A stretch of DNA of 64,000 nt from Epiperipatus broadwayi (Eukaryota; Onychophora; Udeonychophora; Euonychophora; Peripatidae). The position numbers and the translations under genes are program-made. The DNA lies in contig JAQFVV010012405.1 of assembly GCA_028023455.1 (NCBI GenBank), positions 7,979,291-8,043,290 on the forward strand, in the 5' to 3' direction. The notes below the pieces were generated by a model that saw only the letters and a program-made list of their open reading frames with translations, had not been told where the DNA came from and did no database searches. Shown piece by piece: positions 14,030-26,363 of the stretch (within the stretch, counting starts at the first letter, position 1; every line of letters starts with the position of its first letter).

Positions 14030-14450
14030 TATCTATTGTTATTTATTCCATTCTGGAGTCTGTAAATCATTTCAGTCTTCATGCTGTCATTGATTCCCTA
14101 TGATGTTCATTGCTTGATTCATCCAGTTATATAGAGATTCAGAAATCTAAATACAGTATAGAGCCTTTATTGCAGAATCCACAGAGCTAGCAAAATGTAT
14201 TGCTAGACCACTTTAGAAGTGTTTAAATAGGCCTTAGGCCCTAAAGTCTTCCACAAAATCAACTGTCCCCACCTGAACCCTCACTGGAAACTAATGCCAA
14301 AATGGTGAAATAGACACTGCTGCAACCTCTCCCATTGTCAAACTAAAGAATGGAAGACAAGCCCGGAAATCATTAAAGACCAAAAATCCAACCAGTTGGA
14401 CTGTAACCCTAATGAAAACCAAAATCAAATGAACTGTGTCATCTAATATC
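14030..14450. other. GC-richer island of unknown nature
   Basis: About 420 bp with clearly higher GC than the surroundings, including AAATAGGCCTTAGGCCC and many CC dinucleotides. Every frame contains stops. It may be a decayed repeat or coding fragment, but I recognise no domain. Confidence 0.35.
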
Positions 14451-14689
14451 ATAAAAAAAATCTAGGTAAATATATTTTCCATAATTGGCTATAGACACTT
14501 TATTCTTAAATGAAATTAACTTTAATAAAGGACTATTATAAAATTTAGCCTGATTAATCATTTATATTTTTTATGTAAATTTTCATACTGTTATATTATA
14601 TTAAATATATGTGCATGAATAAATAATGATGTTTGCTTAATTGTTATTTGGTCTATTCTCTCTCTTTTGTCACTGCATCACCATGTATT

Positions 14690-15050
14690 TAAAAAGATAA
14701 ATGTTTATAAGTGTTAAGCTAATGTGCTGGATCCCTTTGATTAAGAGTAGGATATAGTTGGGAGATATCATGTGCTGGTTGGGGTGCCTATTGTCCAAAC
14801 ATGCTGGCTTTATAGCATATGATTGGCTGGTGCCTGAGTTTGATTTTCAAACAAATAAAATGCTTTGAATGGCAGATTTTTGTTCCAGCAGTTGAGGTGG
14901 GCCATGGTCAGAAAATGTGTTTGCGTTATGCTTTGTATAGCCTGATCTGGCCATGGGTATCATTGATAGTTATGCTATCAATGGCATTCTCCCCTCTGCT
15001 TGAAGTGCCAGTCTGCTCCCATAGTTTAAGGATATAATTGAATAAATGCA
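14690..15050. other. Second GC-richer island, unclassified
   Basis: A 360-bp patch with GGCTGGTGCC and GGCCATGG-type words and a small palindrome ATTGATAGTTATGCTATCAA near 14960. A 72-codon frame at 14819-15037 has no recognisable domain. It is possibly an old repeat. Confidence 0.3.
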
Positions 15051-15893
15051 TAATGAAATGATAAATATAAAAGATATTGTTTAATAAATAATGTTCCAAT
15101 AATAATAAAACACTAATGGATATATCAAGGGCTGTTAAAGTGCAGTCAAAGTTGCTGCAAAAATTATTAAATCTAGTAATAAATTTTGTTCAGAGGCACC
15201 CAGTACAATATATTAAATAAAATTATGTTTAAATATATGCCTATACCCCATTTAGCACCAGAATTTTATGTAAGGATTCACTATAGTTAACATCATCAAT
15301 TTGATTTACAACTAATTATTTGTTATATTGATTGTATAAAAGGTTTTGAATTTTTTTAAAAAAAACTGCCATTTTGAACATGTCAGCCATTTTCTAAGAT
15401 TGATGACATAATAGAATAATGACTTTATGTCATCTGAAACAAAAATGACAACATTCATGAAAAAATGTACAATATAGAGTTTATCATTACACCCAATACA
15501 GTATTCAATATTACAGTATACAGTATTTTGATTATAAAATTAATATACAATTAATGCAAAGTACTTTATTTAATGTTCATCTAATGTCTTGACAAGACAA
15601 TTAATTCACTCATTAATCACATGTCCTGAATAAAGGTTAATGACTACAAAAGTAAAAAAACGTACTTCATTCAGTACAATATATAATCAAAAGTGGATTT
15701 TGATTATGTACAAAAACTGTATGATAATAATATACTTTAACATGTGTATATTAGCTTAAAAACTGTATATTTATTCAGTTTTGAGGATTAAAATTCTCTT
15801 TAATAGTATTTTATTTGTGACAAAAATTACAATCATTATAATTGTAATAATTATATTTATAAAGTGCATACTCGTTACTTAAAATAATATATA

Positions 15894-15990
15894 TTAAGGC
15901 TACAACCTTAACACTATGCACCTGAAAAAATGACAGTAGGTCCCTACTGTCATTTTTTCAGGCACATAGTTTTAAGGTTGTAGCCTTAAT
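15894..15990. repeat. Perfect-type hairpin related to the 44-kb palindrome
   Basis: The arms run from AAGGCTACAACCTTAA to TTAAGGTTGTAGCCTT around the centre GTAGGTCCCTAC. The ends (AGGCTAYAACCT, then TATGC) and the inner TAGTAGG/CCTACTA words match the ends of the 560-bp palindrome at 44.2 kb. This appears to be a short internally deleted member of the same family. Confidence 0.8.
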
Positions 15991-16520
15991 CATTATAATT
16001 GTAAAATTTAGTTACCATAATTGCAAATTATTTTGAGAAAAACAAACATGCATTATGCAATTAATTATCAACTTTACATAATCAAAGATATTAAATGTAA
16101 TTGTAAAATATCATTTACTGTATAATATTTATTTAATTTTAAATCATAATATCATAATTTGTTTCAGACATATCTAAACCAAAGAAAGCATTATCACAAA
16201 CATAAAAAAATACAGTGACAAAAAAAAAGAAATACAAATTTCATTCAGCATAAAACTAAAAATAAATTTGGGTCATATATTATATAATTAATTTAAAACT
16301 GTACTATATTAGTTAAAATATTCAATCAATTAATTTGAATTAAAACTTTTCAGTCAAATTAAAACTCCTATCACTGTAAATCTAAAGTATTTTCAGTAGA
16401 CAAAAAAAAGGAGATAAGAAAATGATTTCATGAATTGTGAAATTTTGCAATTAATAATCAACTTATATGATTAAAAGTTATTAATCTAAGTAAAAAATAA
16501 TGTTTACTCACTAGATTTTA

Positions 16521-16828
16521 TATCATGCTGTCATCACATGATCACCATTTCTTATGCTTGCTCATAACTGTTATTAAAACAGGCAAAACTCTTTATACAG
16601 TATTGCCACTCAGTGCAAGCCAGAGTAATCAATGGATGCCAGAAGGCTTGTGCATAAAATCTCTCACTGATAAAGGCCACAAGCCAGAAACTAGTTTGGG
16701 AATATTGGATGAGTAGGTACTAAATAGGGATTTTATGCGTAAGTCTTCTGGCATCCATTGATTACTCTGGCTTGCACTGAGTCGCAGTACTGTATGAAGA
16801 GTTTTGTCTATTTTTATCATGCTCTCAT
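16521..16828. mobile_element. Foldback F element, copy 2 (with 14-bp target duplication)
   Basis: Flanked by TATCATGCTGTCAT (16521-16534) and TATCATGCTCTCAT (16815-16828), which differ at one base. The outer tail with CACATGATCACC survives only on the left. The arms read ATGGATGCCAGAAGGCTTG and the inverse near 16744-16763. A hammerhead motif sits in the middle (16661-16702). The short frames on both strands here are consequences of the palindrome and are not genes. Confidence 0.9.
16661..16702 (+). ncRNA. Hammerhead ribozyme motif, F type, slightly mutated
   Basis: Stem I is CUCUCA/UGGGAA, the first core box CUGAUAA (one change from CUGAUGA), stem II GGC/GCC, the second box GAAA, and the triplet GUU, a permitted NUH. 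The change in the CUGAUGA box probably abolishes cleavage. Confidence 0.6.
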
Positions 16829-17099
16829 AATTTGTTTCAAACATATCCTAGACAATGGTGACATTATTACAAACTTAAAAAAATATAGTATTGAAAAAAA
16901 ATACAAATTTCATTCAGTATAAAACTAAAAATAAATTTTGGTTGTATAATATTAATAATTAATTTTAAATTGTGATCTGTTTACACATTAGCTAAAATAT
17001 ATGGTTAAGCAATGTTAAATTATAACCTTTATGAAGACTAATTGCAGTCAAATCAAAGGAAGGAGGGAAATAATTTCATGCTTTATGCATTTAATAATA

Positions 17100-17640
17100 C
17101 ATTTTATATGACAAAAATCTAATATAAATATATTGAAGAAGTTTCATGCTTTTCATTTTTATTTAAATGGCCCATATTTCTGCTATTCTAAAGTACTATA
17201 TTATTCAAAAAATTTCTAAGTCATTTAAAAAAAATGGTTGCTTTGCATAATAAAATATATCATCTCATGCCATAAAAAAGACTACAACTAGCATATTTGT
17301 ATATAAGTGCTGTTTATTTAGATCTGCATACTACATATAAAAACTGTTTTAAATATTTTATTACAACATGCAAATACAGATTACATTAGAAACATTTTTT
17401 ATACTTATAGATTTTTCTAAAAAAATTAACTATGCCATTAGGTCTTGGTAATGTACAGTTCAGTAATTGGAATGACCCTACAGTGTTGATAAATATTAAG
17501 TCTATATAGTCACAATAATACAATTAAATAAGATTGTTACATGTTGCTTTTTTAATTTTAAACAATTTCACATAAATAATATAAGACTATGAATTCAAAA
17601 AAAGGGTACTTCAGTATGGAACAGTTTTGCAGAAGAACAC
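17100..17640. other. AT-rich DNA, nothing recognised
   Basis: No frame, repeat end or RNA signature could be supported. Confidence 0.5.
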
Positions 17641-18345
17641 AAAAATAGTCAACTACAGCAACTAATACCATTGAACACCATATCACTTCTTCAACCTATG
17701 GATAAAAGAATCATCACAATCTTCAAGATAAAACAGGCAAAACTCACTATACATATTGTAATGTTTATTGGCTTAAAACTTTCAAGATATACTAACTTCA
17801 ACAACTAATGCACCAGTTTGATGACATTTTTGGATAAAAACACTAATAAGAATTTGATAACAGATTGAAGAGCTTTTGCAATACATGGAAGAATTTACTA
17901 AAGTGGAATTAATGCAACTGGATAAAGAAAAGAAACACAATGAAAATAAATCAACAAGCCTGTAGAAAAGAACGTGGACATCCAAAAACTGAAAAAAACT
18001 GATTTTGTATCTTGAGGCCATGAACAGCATCTACAAAAAATTGACATTGACTTAGAATGCTTCATCAAATCAAAAAATGACTTGAGTCAATGATTGAGAG
18101 CTTATATGTCGTATAAAAAGAAAATCAAAGAATTCAAGTTAACTCTTCATTTTAAACTTTTTCGCTAGAAATACTTCCACTGTCAGCATTTTGTATACTC
18201 CTACAAAAAAAATCAAGATCATCAAAGTGATTTAAATGACATTATTAGACCCTTAGAAAGAAGATTTAATAACTCAAAAAGCTGGATGATAATAATGCTG
18301 AATGAATGGATTATAAGAAAGAACAACTTTAAAGTTAATGATTTT
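17640..18345 (+). pseudogene. Possible hAT-like transposase relic
   Basis: This region has more codon-like texture than its surroundings. In one plus frame from about 18118 the translation reads KKKIKEFKLTLHF, an in-frame stop, then KYFHCQHF and later NDIIRPLERRFNNSK. The pattern of IKEFK...L, an HF-type dipeptide and a LERRF-type block resembles the C-terminal half of GTF2IRD2/ZBED5-like hAT-derived proteins, which I recall only in outline. Upstream of 18100 the frame is broken by many stops. A fragment resembling the F-element end (AAAACAGGCAAAACTC) occurs at about 17731. The assignment is tentative; an unrelated decayed gene is possible. Confidence 0.35.
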
Positions 18346-18810
18346 TTTTCTTTTTACATATATTTAAGTTGCATTATCTCACATATATACATGTTTTAAT
18401 TACATATCTGCATAACACACACATAGCTCAGTTTTCACGTGCATATATTGTATATTAGTGTAATTTTTTAAATTACTACTTATATTAGGTTAAGTTTATG
18501 GTATAATTTTTATCTGTAATAACAAACTAAATTTTTCCCTATAGAATAACATTACTATCTATTGCTTTTTACCACTACGGAGAGTTTTGCCTCTGTGTTT
18601 TTGCTTTTTATATAATCTTTTTGCTTTACAATGAGTTTTGAGAAGTCAATTGTTCTCTTAAATGAAGCAAAGATGTACACATATTTTTAAATCCAAAACA
18701 TGCCAAATAATAAGTAGATAGAGAGTTGAATGCAAGATAAGATTATGTGTAACTTGTCTTGATACACTAGAATTAAAATGGGAAAAAAAATAACAAAATT
18801 TATTTCTTTT

Positions 18811-18857
18811 AGATATCTTCTGAATTTTTTTTTTTTTTTAGATATCTTCTGAATTAA
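18811..18857. repeat. 17-base direct repeat flanking a T run
   Basis: TTAGATATCTTCTGAATT occurs twice, separated by a poly-T run. This could be a small duplication or a target duplication around a lost poly-A insert. Confidence 0.55.
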
Positions 18858-19380
18858 AGTTTAATAATGAGAGAATCACTAACTACTATTTAATTTTTGT
18901 TGTTTGATTTTATTTTCATTAAAATAAACAATACATTTATATATTTATCTGTTTCAAACAAACATATAAACAGTGTATTTTTATGTTCTATGAGAATAGT
19001 CTACTTGATATATGATTGTTTTAAAAACAATTTGAGAATAGTGTTAAGTGAATATTGCTTTTAGCTGTATTCAAATAATAAATATTATAATTACTTTCAG
19101 ATAGTTTTCTGATTAGATCTACTCATGACCATCCATTCCCATATTTAATAAGTCTATTCATAAATTATTTCTATTCATTAAGTCTTCTTTATAACTATGA
19201 AAGTCATGTATAAATGCATGTGTACTTTCTTACTCATTTTAATTAGCTATACGATTTTAAATAACTTTACGAAGTGTTATAACTTTATCTTTCTTATTGC
19301 ATTGCCAAATCCATATAATATTAATATTATCTATGTTCTTTATTACTTTTTACAATGCTTTTTTACAATCTATTATTAAT
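18858..19380. other. AT-rich DNA, no gene called
   Basis: A 60-codon frame at 19197-19379 is hydrophobic, AT-driven and without a recognisable domain, so it is left out as a gene. Confidence 0.5.
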
Positions 19381-19413
19381 GGTTTCGATTGCCTTAGCAA
19401 TCTTCTTCAGAAC
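19381..19413 (-). ncRNA. Hammerhead-type core relic (Penelope-like style)
   Basis: On the minus strand the order is CUGAAGA, one A, a perfect stem GAUUGC/GCAAUC with loop UAAG, then GAAAC. This matches the two core boxes and stem II of hammerhead ribozymes. I could not find convincing stems I and III, so it is probably a terminal relic of a Penelope-like element. Confidence 0.5.
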
Positions 19414-20384
19414 TATAACAAACACAATTAATATACAAGAATAGAAATATACATGAACATATAATTTTACATTTTATATTCATACATATATTCTATCTTA
19501 TAATCATTATTTATATACCAACATATATCTTTATATACCTCTATATAATTATTACCTTTTTATACTTTATACATTTAATCTTTTTTATATTCTATATTTA
19601 TCAATCAATACTTCCTATAATCATATATATATATATTATTTTTATTTCATGTATTTATGGCAACTATTTTATATATAAATCAGAATTTTATGGTCTTCAT
19701 CTTTAAATACTAGTCTTGTTTTTTGTATTTCTTCAATTAAATGGAATTCTAATCTTGTATTTTATAGTATTAAAATATTTCATAATTGCTTTACTTCAAA
19801 TTTGTCTGTTAATTAGATGGTGCTGCCATTTTTGGCTACATAAAAAAACCTAATTGTACCCATTTTATTTACAATTGTAACTGTATACTAATTCTTTCTC
19901 ACATGTATGTACCAAGAGACAAGCATTTATTGAAAAATAGCAATTTGTATGACAATGAGAAACAAGACCAGCATTATAAATTACATTTCAATACAAGAGA
20001 TTGATTGTTTTAGGGGGTTGGTTATCACTGGATAACAATAAAAATGTACTTCACTTTATTTAACAGCACTCACCATTAAGAATAATGAATAGGTAGTAGA
20101 ATGTTGTATAGTAACAGTCTAAATTTGGAATTATGAATTATGTCAACCTTTGGCTAAAATACTTGTAATTCTAAGACACCCATATATTTATGAGCATATA
20201 CATTAGTAGCACAAATTTACCTATTTATTTATATATTTAAAAATGCAGCAACGATTTTCTGAATAAGTATAAAATCTGAATTTCACAGAAAACGTTACTG
20301 AATATCTTAATGTTTTGAGAACGTGATTTGGCATTTTTATATTTAAATTTTCAATTAACGATATGTATTTGGATGTTTATAACT
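19414..20384. other. AT-rich DNA, nothing recognised
   Basis: Long tracts of TATA-rich sequence (19440-19670) and no supported gene or repeat. Confidence 0.5.
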
Positions 20385-20568
20385 ATATGTTGAGCTAAAC
20401 CATTAAGCATCACATGATCACTATCTCTTATATTAGCACATAATTGTTTATAAACAAGGCAAAACTCTCCACACAGTAGTGCCACCCTGTGCCATCCATT
20501 GATTACTCTGCTTGGCATAGGGTGGCACTTCTGTTTGGAGAGTTTTGCCTTGTTTATATGTTGAGCTA
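20385..20568. mobile_element. Foldback F element, copy 3 (short), 14-bp duplication
   Basis: Identical direct repeats TATATGTTGAGCTA lie at 20385-20398 and 20555-20568. The insert is a short hairpin with ACTCTCC/GGAGAGT and GGCAAAACTC/GAGTTTTGCC arms around CATCCATTGATTACTCT. The outer tail (CACATGATCACTA) is present only on the left. The ribozyme region has been deleted from this copy. Confidence 0.9.
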
Positions 20569-22724
20569 TTTTTTTATTCTAATTGATATAGTTAACTGTT
20601 TTAGAAAGACTCAAACTTCACTTATATTTTTTCTCATACATTCAGTTGTCAGTAATAACTAACAAATTAATTTAGAATAAATGTTTTGAATAGTATTGCA
20701 AACTTCTACAATCAAATTTTTTATTTGAAAATAAAACTGAAATACTTCCACTACACTAACACAAGTGTTTGCAGTCAGCATGTAATATATTGAAAAATCA
20801 TTTTTCGTTTGTTTCAGTCTACGATATCATATGAATGTGGCAACCACGACGCAATGAAGCTCTTTTACACATACATATATCGTTTGTATGGTTATATGAC
20901 GTTTGCGCATCTAAAGTAATAAAGTTGGATAGCGATATGTGAACCTTAAGTTCTCGTATCCGCATTTTACCATTACATTAAACTGTACCGAAAAAATACA
21001 CCCACTCCCCCGTATATACATATGTGGGGAAAAAAAAAATCGCATATTGAAATGTGATTGGACATATATGCTTTTTATATCAGCAATAAAATATTTCACT
21101 CTAATCTCTGTTTATTTTTTTGTCTTAAAAAAAAAAAATACAAATATATAAAAAAACTGACAGGATTTTCTTCATAAAATACAACTTCCTAGGGGTCATA
21201 TCTTCAAAAAGAAAGAGAGAGAAATGAAAGTTATTTACCATCTTTACAATTTATCTTTTTTAGTACCTTCTTTTCATCAATGTTCAATTATGCCTATGCA
21301 GATTTAATTTTAGTCGAAATGTCAGTAATGTGAAACTCTTTCTCTTTTTTAAACATTACAGTGCTTATTTAAATTCAAGCAAATAATAGATTTCGAATTA
21401 AATGTGTAAGGTAAAAAAGTAAAATATCTTTTAAATAGCTGACTTTAAAAGGGCAAAAACCTTTTCAACAGCACCCTCCAATTTTTGTTAGAAGAAAAGT
21501 AATGAAAAAGGCATTACTTTCCTTGTTGAGAGTTTTAACTTCTTTTTAAAAAAATATTTAAATATTCTTTTATTAATTAATATTAAGTGGCTGCTTGGAT
21601 TAATTGTGATTAATTACCTGATAGATAAATCGTAAGCCCGTTATGAATTTAAAAAAAATGTCCAAGTTTTATCTAATCTGGATTCCAACATCGAGTTGTG
21701 GGTTTGGAAATGGATATAATAAATACGGGACTATAAAATCTTTGGAAATTAATTATATATTCTCACTTTAAAAAGTAAAATAGTAAAAAATCAAAATCTA
21801 TGTTAATAAATTTCTATGCCCATAAAGCTATTCGTATACATGTAATTTACAAAAAAAATTAATTGGTTGAAGAAACTTGACAATGATTGGGATAACTATT
21901 TTGGTAGGGGTTTGAAATACTGGCCTAAGAAGGTTATGAAAACAGTATGGGGAAGAACTGCTATGATCACTTGTAAAATGTGAGAGTAAAAATAGACACA
22001 CAAATAGAAAATGAGATAGTAAAAATATGTAAAGTGATAAAATAAAGGATTTCTCAAGAGAGAATAAAAGTTCCATGTTTAAACTAGGAGTACGAGTTGT
22101 ATGCTATAACTCTAGGATTTAATAAAGAAAATTATATTAGCTTTATAACAATAAGAGACTTATAGACTCGCATTATGGTGTTTTGGGGACAAGATCAGTA
22201 AATTTATGGCAATGGATAAAGTGAATCAAAACTAATTTGTAGATATTTCTTATACATATTTAGAGGTTTGCTTAATAAAGTTTATTACTTAAAATAAAAT
22301 GTAAAAAAACTTATTATGTTTTTTTCTTTAACTACGTTACAGATTTAGAGATTTGGTGAAATTTTGTTTTTAAAATGATTTGAGAAATTTGGTGAAATTT
22401 TGTGAATTTAAAATGATTTGAGAATATCTGGTATCTCTCTAATTCTTCTTCACAGTTTCTACTTAGAGACTGTTTTATTTATCTTTATCAATGGTTTAAA
22501 TGTAAAATATTGCATATTTGCTTTCCTCTTTATCTCTCAATTTATGCAATCAATGAAAAAAATCAAGTTTTTCTAATTGGAAATCTCTGTACATTACTTC
22601 GTAAAGTTGAAAACATTACTTCGTAATGTTGGGAACAGCTAGTTATCTTTTAATTAAATATATATATATACAAAACGCTAAATAAAATTATTTCTCATTA
22701 ATTAATATTTTCTAAACTATAAAA
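20569..22724. other. AT-rich DNA without recognised genes
   Basis: Contains a small direct duplication at about 22346-22423 (AATTTGGTGAAATTTTG twice) and two tandem CATTACTTCGTAA words near 22590-22630. Short frames at 20911-21151 and 21828-22076 overlap on both strands or are AT-driven and are not supported. Confidence 0.5.
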
Positions 22725-22810
22725 AATGTCATGGTGCAAAAGTAGTGTATCCATTTGCCATATTTTCAATCTGGGTTTGAATTCAGTTCAAGTACAAGAC
22801 TTTTCAAAAG
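22725..22810 (+). repeat. Possible tRNA-derived SINE head
   Basis: A weak A-box-like TCATGGTGCAAAAGTAG is followed about 30 bp later by a B-box-like CTGGGTTTGAATTCAG. The spacing fits a tRNA-derived internal promoter. No second copy was identified here, so confidence is low. Confidence 0.35.
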
Positions 22811-24979
22811 TGCTTGAATGTTTTTTCTCAAGAAGTATACTCACAGCCAGTTTATTCACTATACAAATTTAGTAAATAAATTAATACTTAACTAAACTTA
22901 ACAGAAGATAATCCAAGAGTAAAATATTGCTCAAACTCTCACCAATCAACTCTGATGAGTAATATTTTTTCATACTCTGTTGTTCTCCATTGCAGTGGAT
23001 TATCTATTAGAGCAGCTGCTTGATTTTTTACCTATATCAAATTATATATATATATATAGGTATTTGTATGTGTATATAAATATACAACTTATTACTATAT
23101 GTATGCATACAATATTTATTACCCAGGCTTCTATTTGATAACATCTTGTTTAAATACCTATAACTGCAGATGACTTTTAAGTGAAAGAAGATTGCACAAA
23201 GTGGAAGAAGAATTATCTAATATTAAGTAGGACATTGTTTGCTTTGGTGAAGTTAAAAAAAAAAAAATGAAGAGACAATTTAAAAAGTAGTTATGCACTT
23301 TACTACAAAGACATAAATATTAGAAACACAAGTAAAGTGAGATTCATTATAAATAAAAAGTGGAAGATTGATATTATATTAGACAGAATGGAAAAATTAG
23401 TATATCTTAATGGAAGATTTCATACGCAAATAATTCAGATTTATGCCCAACAAATTCTTATTAATGATGAAGAAGAAGAGGAATTTTATATGGATGTACT
23501 AAATGCTTTTGATTCAATACTAAAATTGATAAATGATTGAAAGATGAAAGTGTTGTGAAAAAATTTGAATATAATGATAGAAATGAGAAAGTATAAACCT
23601 GGGAAGTTGACAAAATAAAAAACAATGTACAATATGATTTTTTTTTAAAAAAAAAAAAAATAGAAATAGACTTGGATGATATTTTAATTACTAAAAAATA
23701 TGTATTTCAAGATTGTAATGTTCTTAACAGATTCAACAACACAGGAAATAATCATCATTCAATAAGATATAAGATATATATATGTGTGTGTGTGTTAGTG
23801 CAAAATTAGAGAGAGAAAAAATATTAAAAAAAACACTACTCACTGTTGATATTTCTATCATTTTGAAATACTATAATGAATTTAAATTAGAACTTGCAAA
23901 TTATTTTAAAATATGAACAATTTTTGAAAAGAACTTAGATTTGAGTGAATTCAATAAGATGATAATTAATAAACTATTAAACACTGCAACAAAGATAGTT
24001 GATATAAAAATAGCAATTTACCAGTAAATTTTTTACTGATGCAAAACAATGTATGAAAAAAAAAAGCATATGAAAATATATAAAATGACCCATTAAGAAG
24101 AATTGACTATCTAGAGTTTTGTAAAATGCTATGAAAAAAAATTAATAATGATACAAGAAAATATAATTGGGAATTGGCAAGTAAAACTGTAGTATAAGAG
24201 ATAGTGATCATGTGATGTTTAATGGTAAAACTATATAAAAAAATAAAAGTCTCAAAAGTGTTAAACAACATCTTGGTATGGGAAAAAAATTATTTCTGCA
24301 ATAAGAAGGAAATGTGGAACTATTACTAAAAAGAGAAAGAACATAATAAAGTTTGTGGCCAAGTTTTATATAAAATTATATAATAATAAAGAAAACAAAA
24401 AAATTACTTGCTATAGTTATCGTATGTGTAAATTGCCTAATATTTTAAATGAAGAAGTGAGATGTGGAATGAAATCTATTAAGAAGGGAAAAGTTCTAGG
24501 AAATGGTGGAATATATAATCAATATCTTAAAAGAAGAGGATGAAGAAGTAGAAAAAAATTACAAAATGTCTAAATGATAAAGATGTACCAAATGATTGGA
24601 AGATTGTATTCATAATATTAATATTTAAAAAGATGATAAAGAATGGATAGAAGTATAAGGAATGAAATTAATCATAGAAATAAACTTATATTAAATGTTT
24701 TTGATAGAAATAATATTAAAAGAAAATATAATTATGTGTTTGAAAAAGAAAGTTTTTAATAGATGTGTTTTACCAATTCTTATTTATAGATCCACTACTT
24801 GGATACTTAAGAGAAGAGCAATACAAAGACCTCAATAAAGTTCAGAGATAAATGTTAAAAGTAACAGAAAAGATCAAAAACAAAGTGTGTGGGATGATAG
24901 AACAAACAGGTGTCACAGACATCATTGAAATACTTGGTAAAAAATTAAAATGAAGTTGGACTGAATATATTGCTGGAAG

Positions 24980-25350
24980 TGGTTGTAGTTTTAAAACAGG
25001 AAAAACTCTCCATACAGTATTGACACTCTGCAGACCAGAGTAATCAATGGATGTGAGAATGCTTGTGCATAAAATCCCCATCTAGTGCCGACTCATCCAA
25101 TATCCCCAGACTAGTTTCTGACTTGTGGCATTCGTCAATGAGGATCCTTGGATCTGAGAGCACTGCACCTAGGCTTAGAAACTAGTCTGGGATATTGGAT
25201 GAGTAGGCACTAGATGGGGATTTTATGCACAAGCATTCTGGAATCCATTGATTACTCTGGCTTGCAGAATGGCAATACTGTATAGAGAGTTTTGCCTGTA
25301 ATAACAGTTATAAGCAAGCATAAGAAATGGTGATCATGTGATATTAAAGT
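24980..25350. mobile_element. Foldback F element, copy 4, inside LINE relic
   Basis: The arms start AAAACAGGAAAAACTCTCC and end with GGAGAGTT-like sequence, then TTTTGCCTG. The outer tail with GTGATCATGTGATATTAAA is on the right. LINE sequence on both sides belongs to one copy, so the F element arrived after the LINE. No clear target duplication is visible, and some LINE sequence is missing at the left junction. Confidence 0.85.
25103..25144 (-). ncRNA. Hammerhead ribozyme motif, F type, core mutated
   Basis: On the minus strand stem I is UCCUCA/UGGGGA, the first box UUGACGA (C3 changed to U), the second box GAAA, and the triplet GUC. The C3 change would be expected to kill or cripple cleavage. 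Confidence 0.6.
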
Positions 25351-25619
25351 GAATCCCAAGAAATTTTAAAAGTCTGAAAAAAAGATCATATATGGGATGG
25401 ATGCATGAAATAAGAAAGTTGGCTGGAGAATTGTGGAGAAAAGAGGCTAGGATAATAAAAAAACCCGGATTAAACTTTTTCTGTAGTGGATCGATAATGG
25501 TTAAAATGGTGATGACAAAGATCACATATTTATCCATATAAATACCTGAGTTACATCTTCTATTGGGCTCTGAAATTAAACAGTTTTTTAAAAAATATGG
25601 AGTACAGTCCATTCATCAC

Positions 25620-26363
25620 GGACAATCTATTTTATTCAAACATACAGACAAATAGGTTAAGTTGAAACTAATTTGAAATACTGTAATTAAAAAAATACCT
25701 TTTTTTTTGGACTCATTTTATATTTTTAAATGTTAAGTTTTCAGCCCAAAAACAGGTGGAAGTAACAAATTAATGGATAGTATAACAAAGCAATAACATT
25801 TGATTATCTGGAGTAGAATTGTCATTATTTTAAACTTTTCTAACATAAGTTATTCTAGAATTTCAATATTGAGTGCAGCAACATAAAGTTTAATGAGCTC
25901 TACCCTTAGACTAAGTCATTTTGACAGATTTTTTTTTATTTTTAACAGCGGTAATTAAAGCACCAGTGAAGTTTAATAAAAACAAATGCATTTGATTATT
26001 CATCCAGGATAAACTTTTAACGATTGATATTTAAGACATACTTTCACGAGTTCTATTTTTGAAAATATGTTAATAACATTATCTAGTTTTATGAATTATA
26101 TTTGCATTTAAATTGCTAAGAAAAACATATTAACACAGCCAGCCAGTTATTATTAAATTTTAAAGATAATATCATTTCTTGAAAGCTAAAAAAAAATAAA
26201 AGTTGGCTTAATCACTGAAGCGGATAAAATATATCGATCTGTACTCGACAGATTGAGTGAATGGCACTCAATCTCAAAAACTCAAATTTCAGATAATACC
26301 GCTAATGCAATCTGTTTTGAATAATAAAAACTAAAAAGTAAAACATTTTTAATACTTTCTTTT
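25620..26363. other. AT-rich DNA, nothing recognised
   Basis: No supported coding, RNA or repeat structure. Confidence 0.5.

Larger units (their letters stand above)
16045..17110 (+). repeat. Old tandem repeat, about 370-bp period, split by an F element
   Basis: Repeated blocks such as TCATAATTTGTTTCARACAT (near 16150 and 16826), AAATTTCATTCAGYATAAAA (near 16236 and 16905) and CATGMWTTRTGCA (near 16048, 16428, 17077) recur with a period of roughly 360-385 bp once the F insertion is removed. The undisrupted unit serves as an approximate empty site for the F copy inserted in the second unit. Confidence 0.7.
23160..25620 (+). pseudogene. RTE/BovB-like LINE relic, internally deleted, interrupted by F element
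   Basis: This is a decayed copy of the LINE seen more completely at 61.2-63.6 kb. The 5' part (23170-23540) aligns with the endonuclease region there. The 68-codon frame at 23337-23540 includes IIQIYAQQ, matching the IIQVYAP-like stretch of apurinic-type endonucleases. Near 24650 the copy jumps from the start of the reverse-transcriptase domain to the C-terminal region, which aligns with 53390 onwards, so the RT catalytic core is missing. The LINE tail resumes at about 25352 after an inserted F element and ends with the GTAGTGGATCGATAATGG-type terminus. Numerous stops and frameshifts make it non-functional. Confidence 0.8.
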
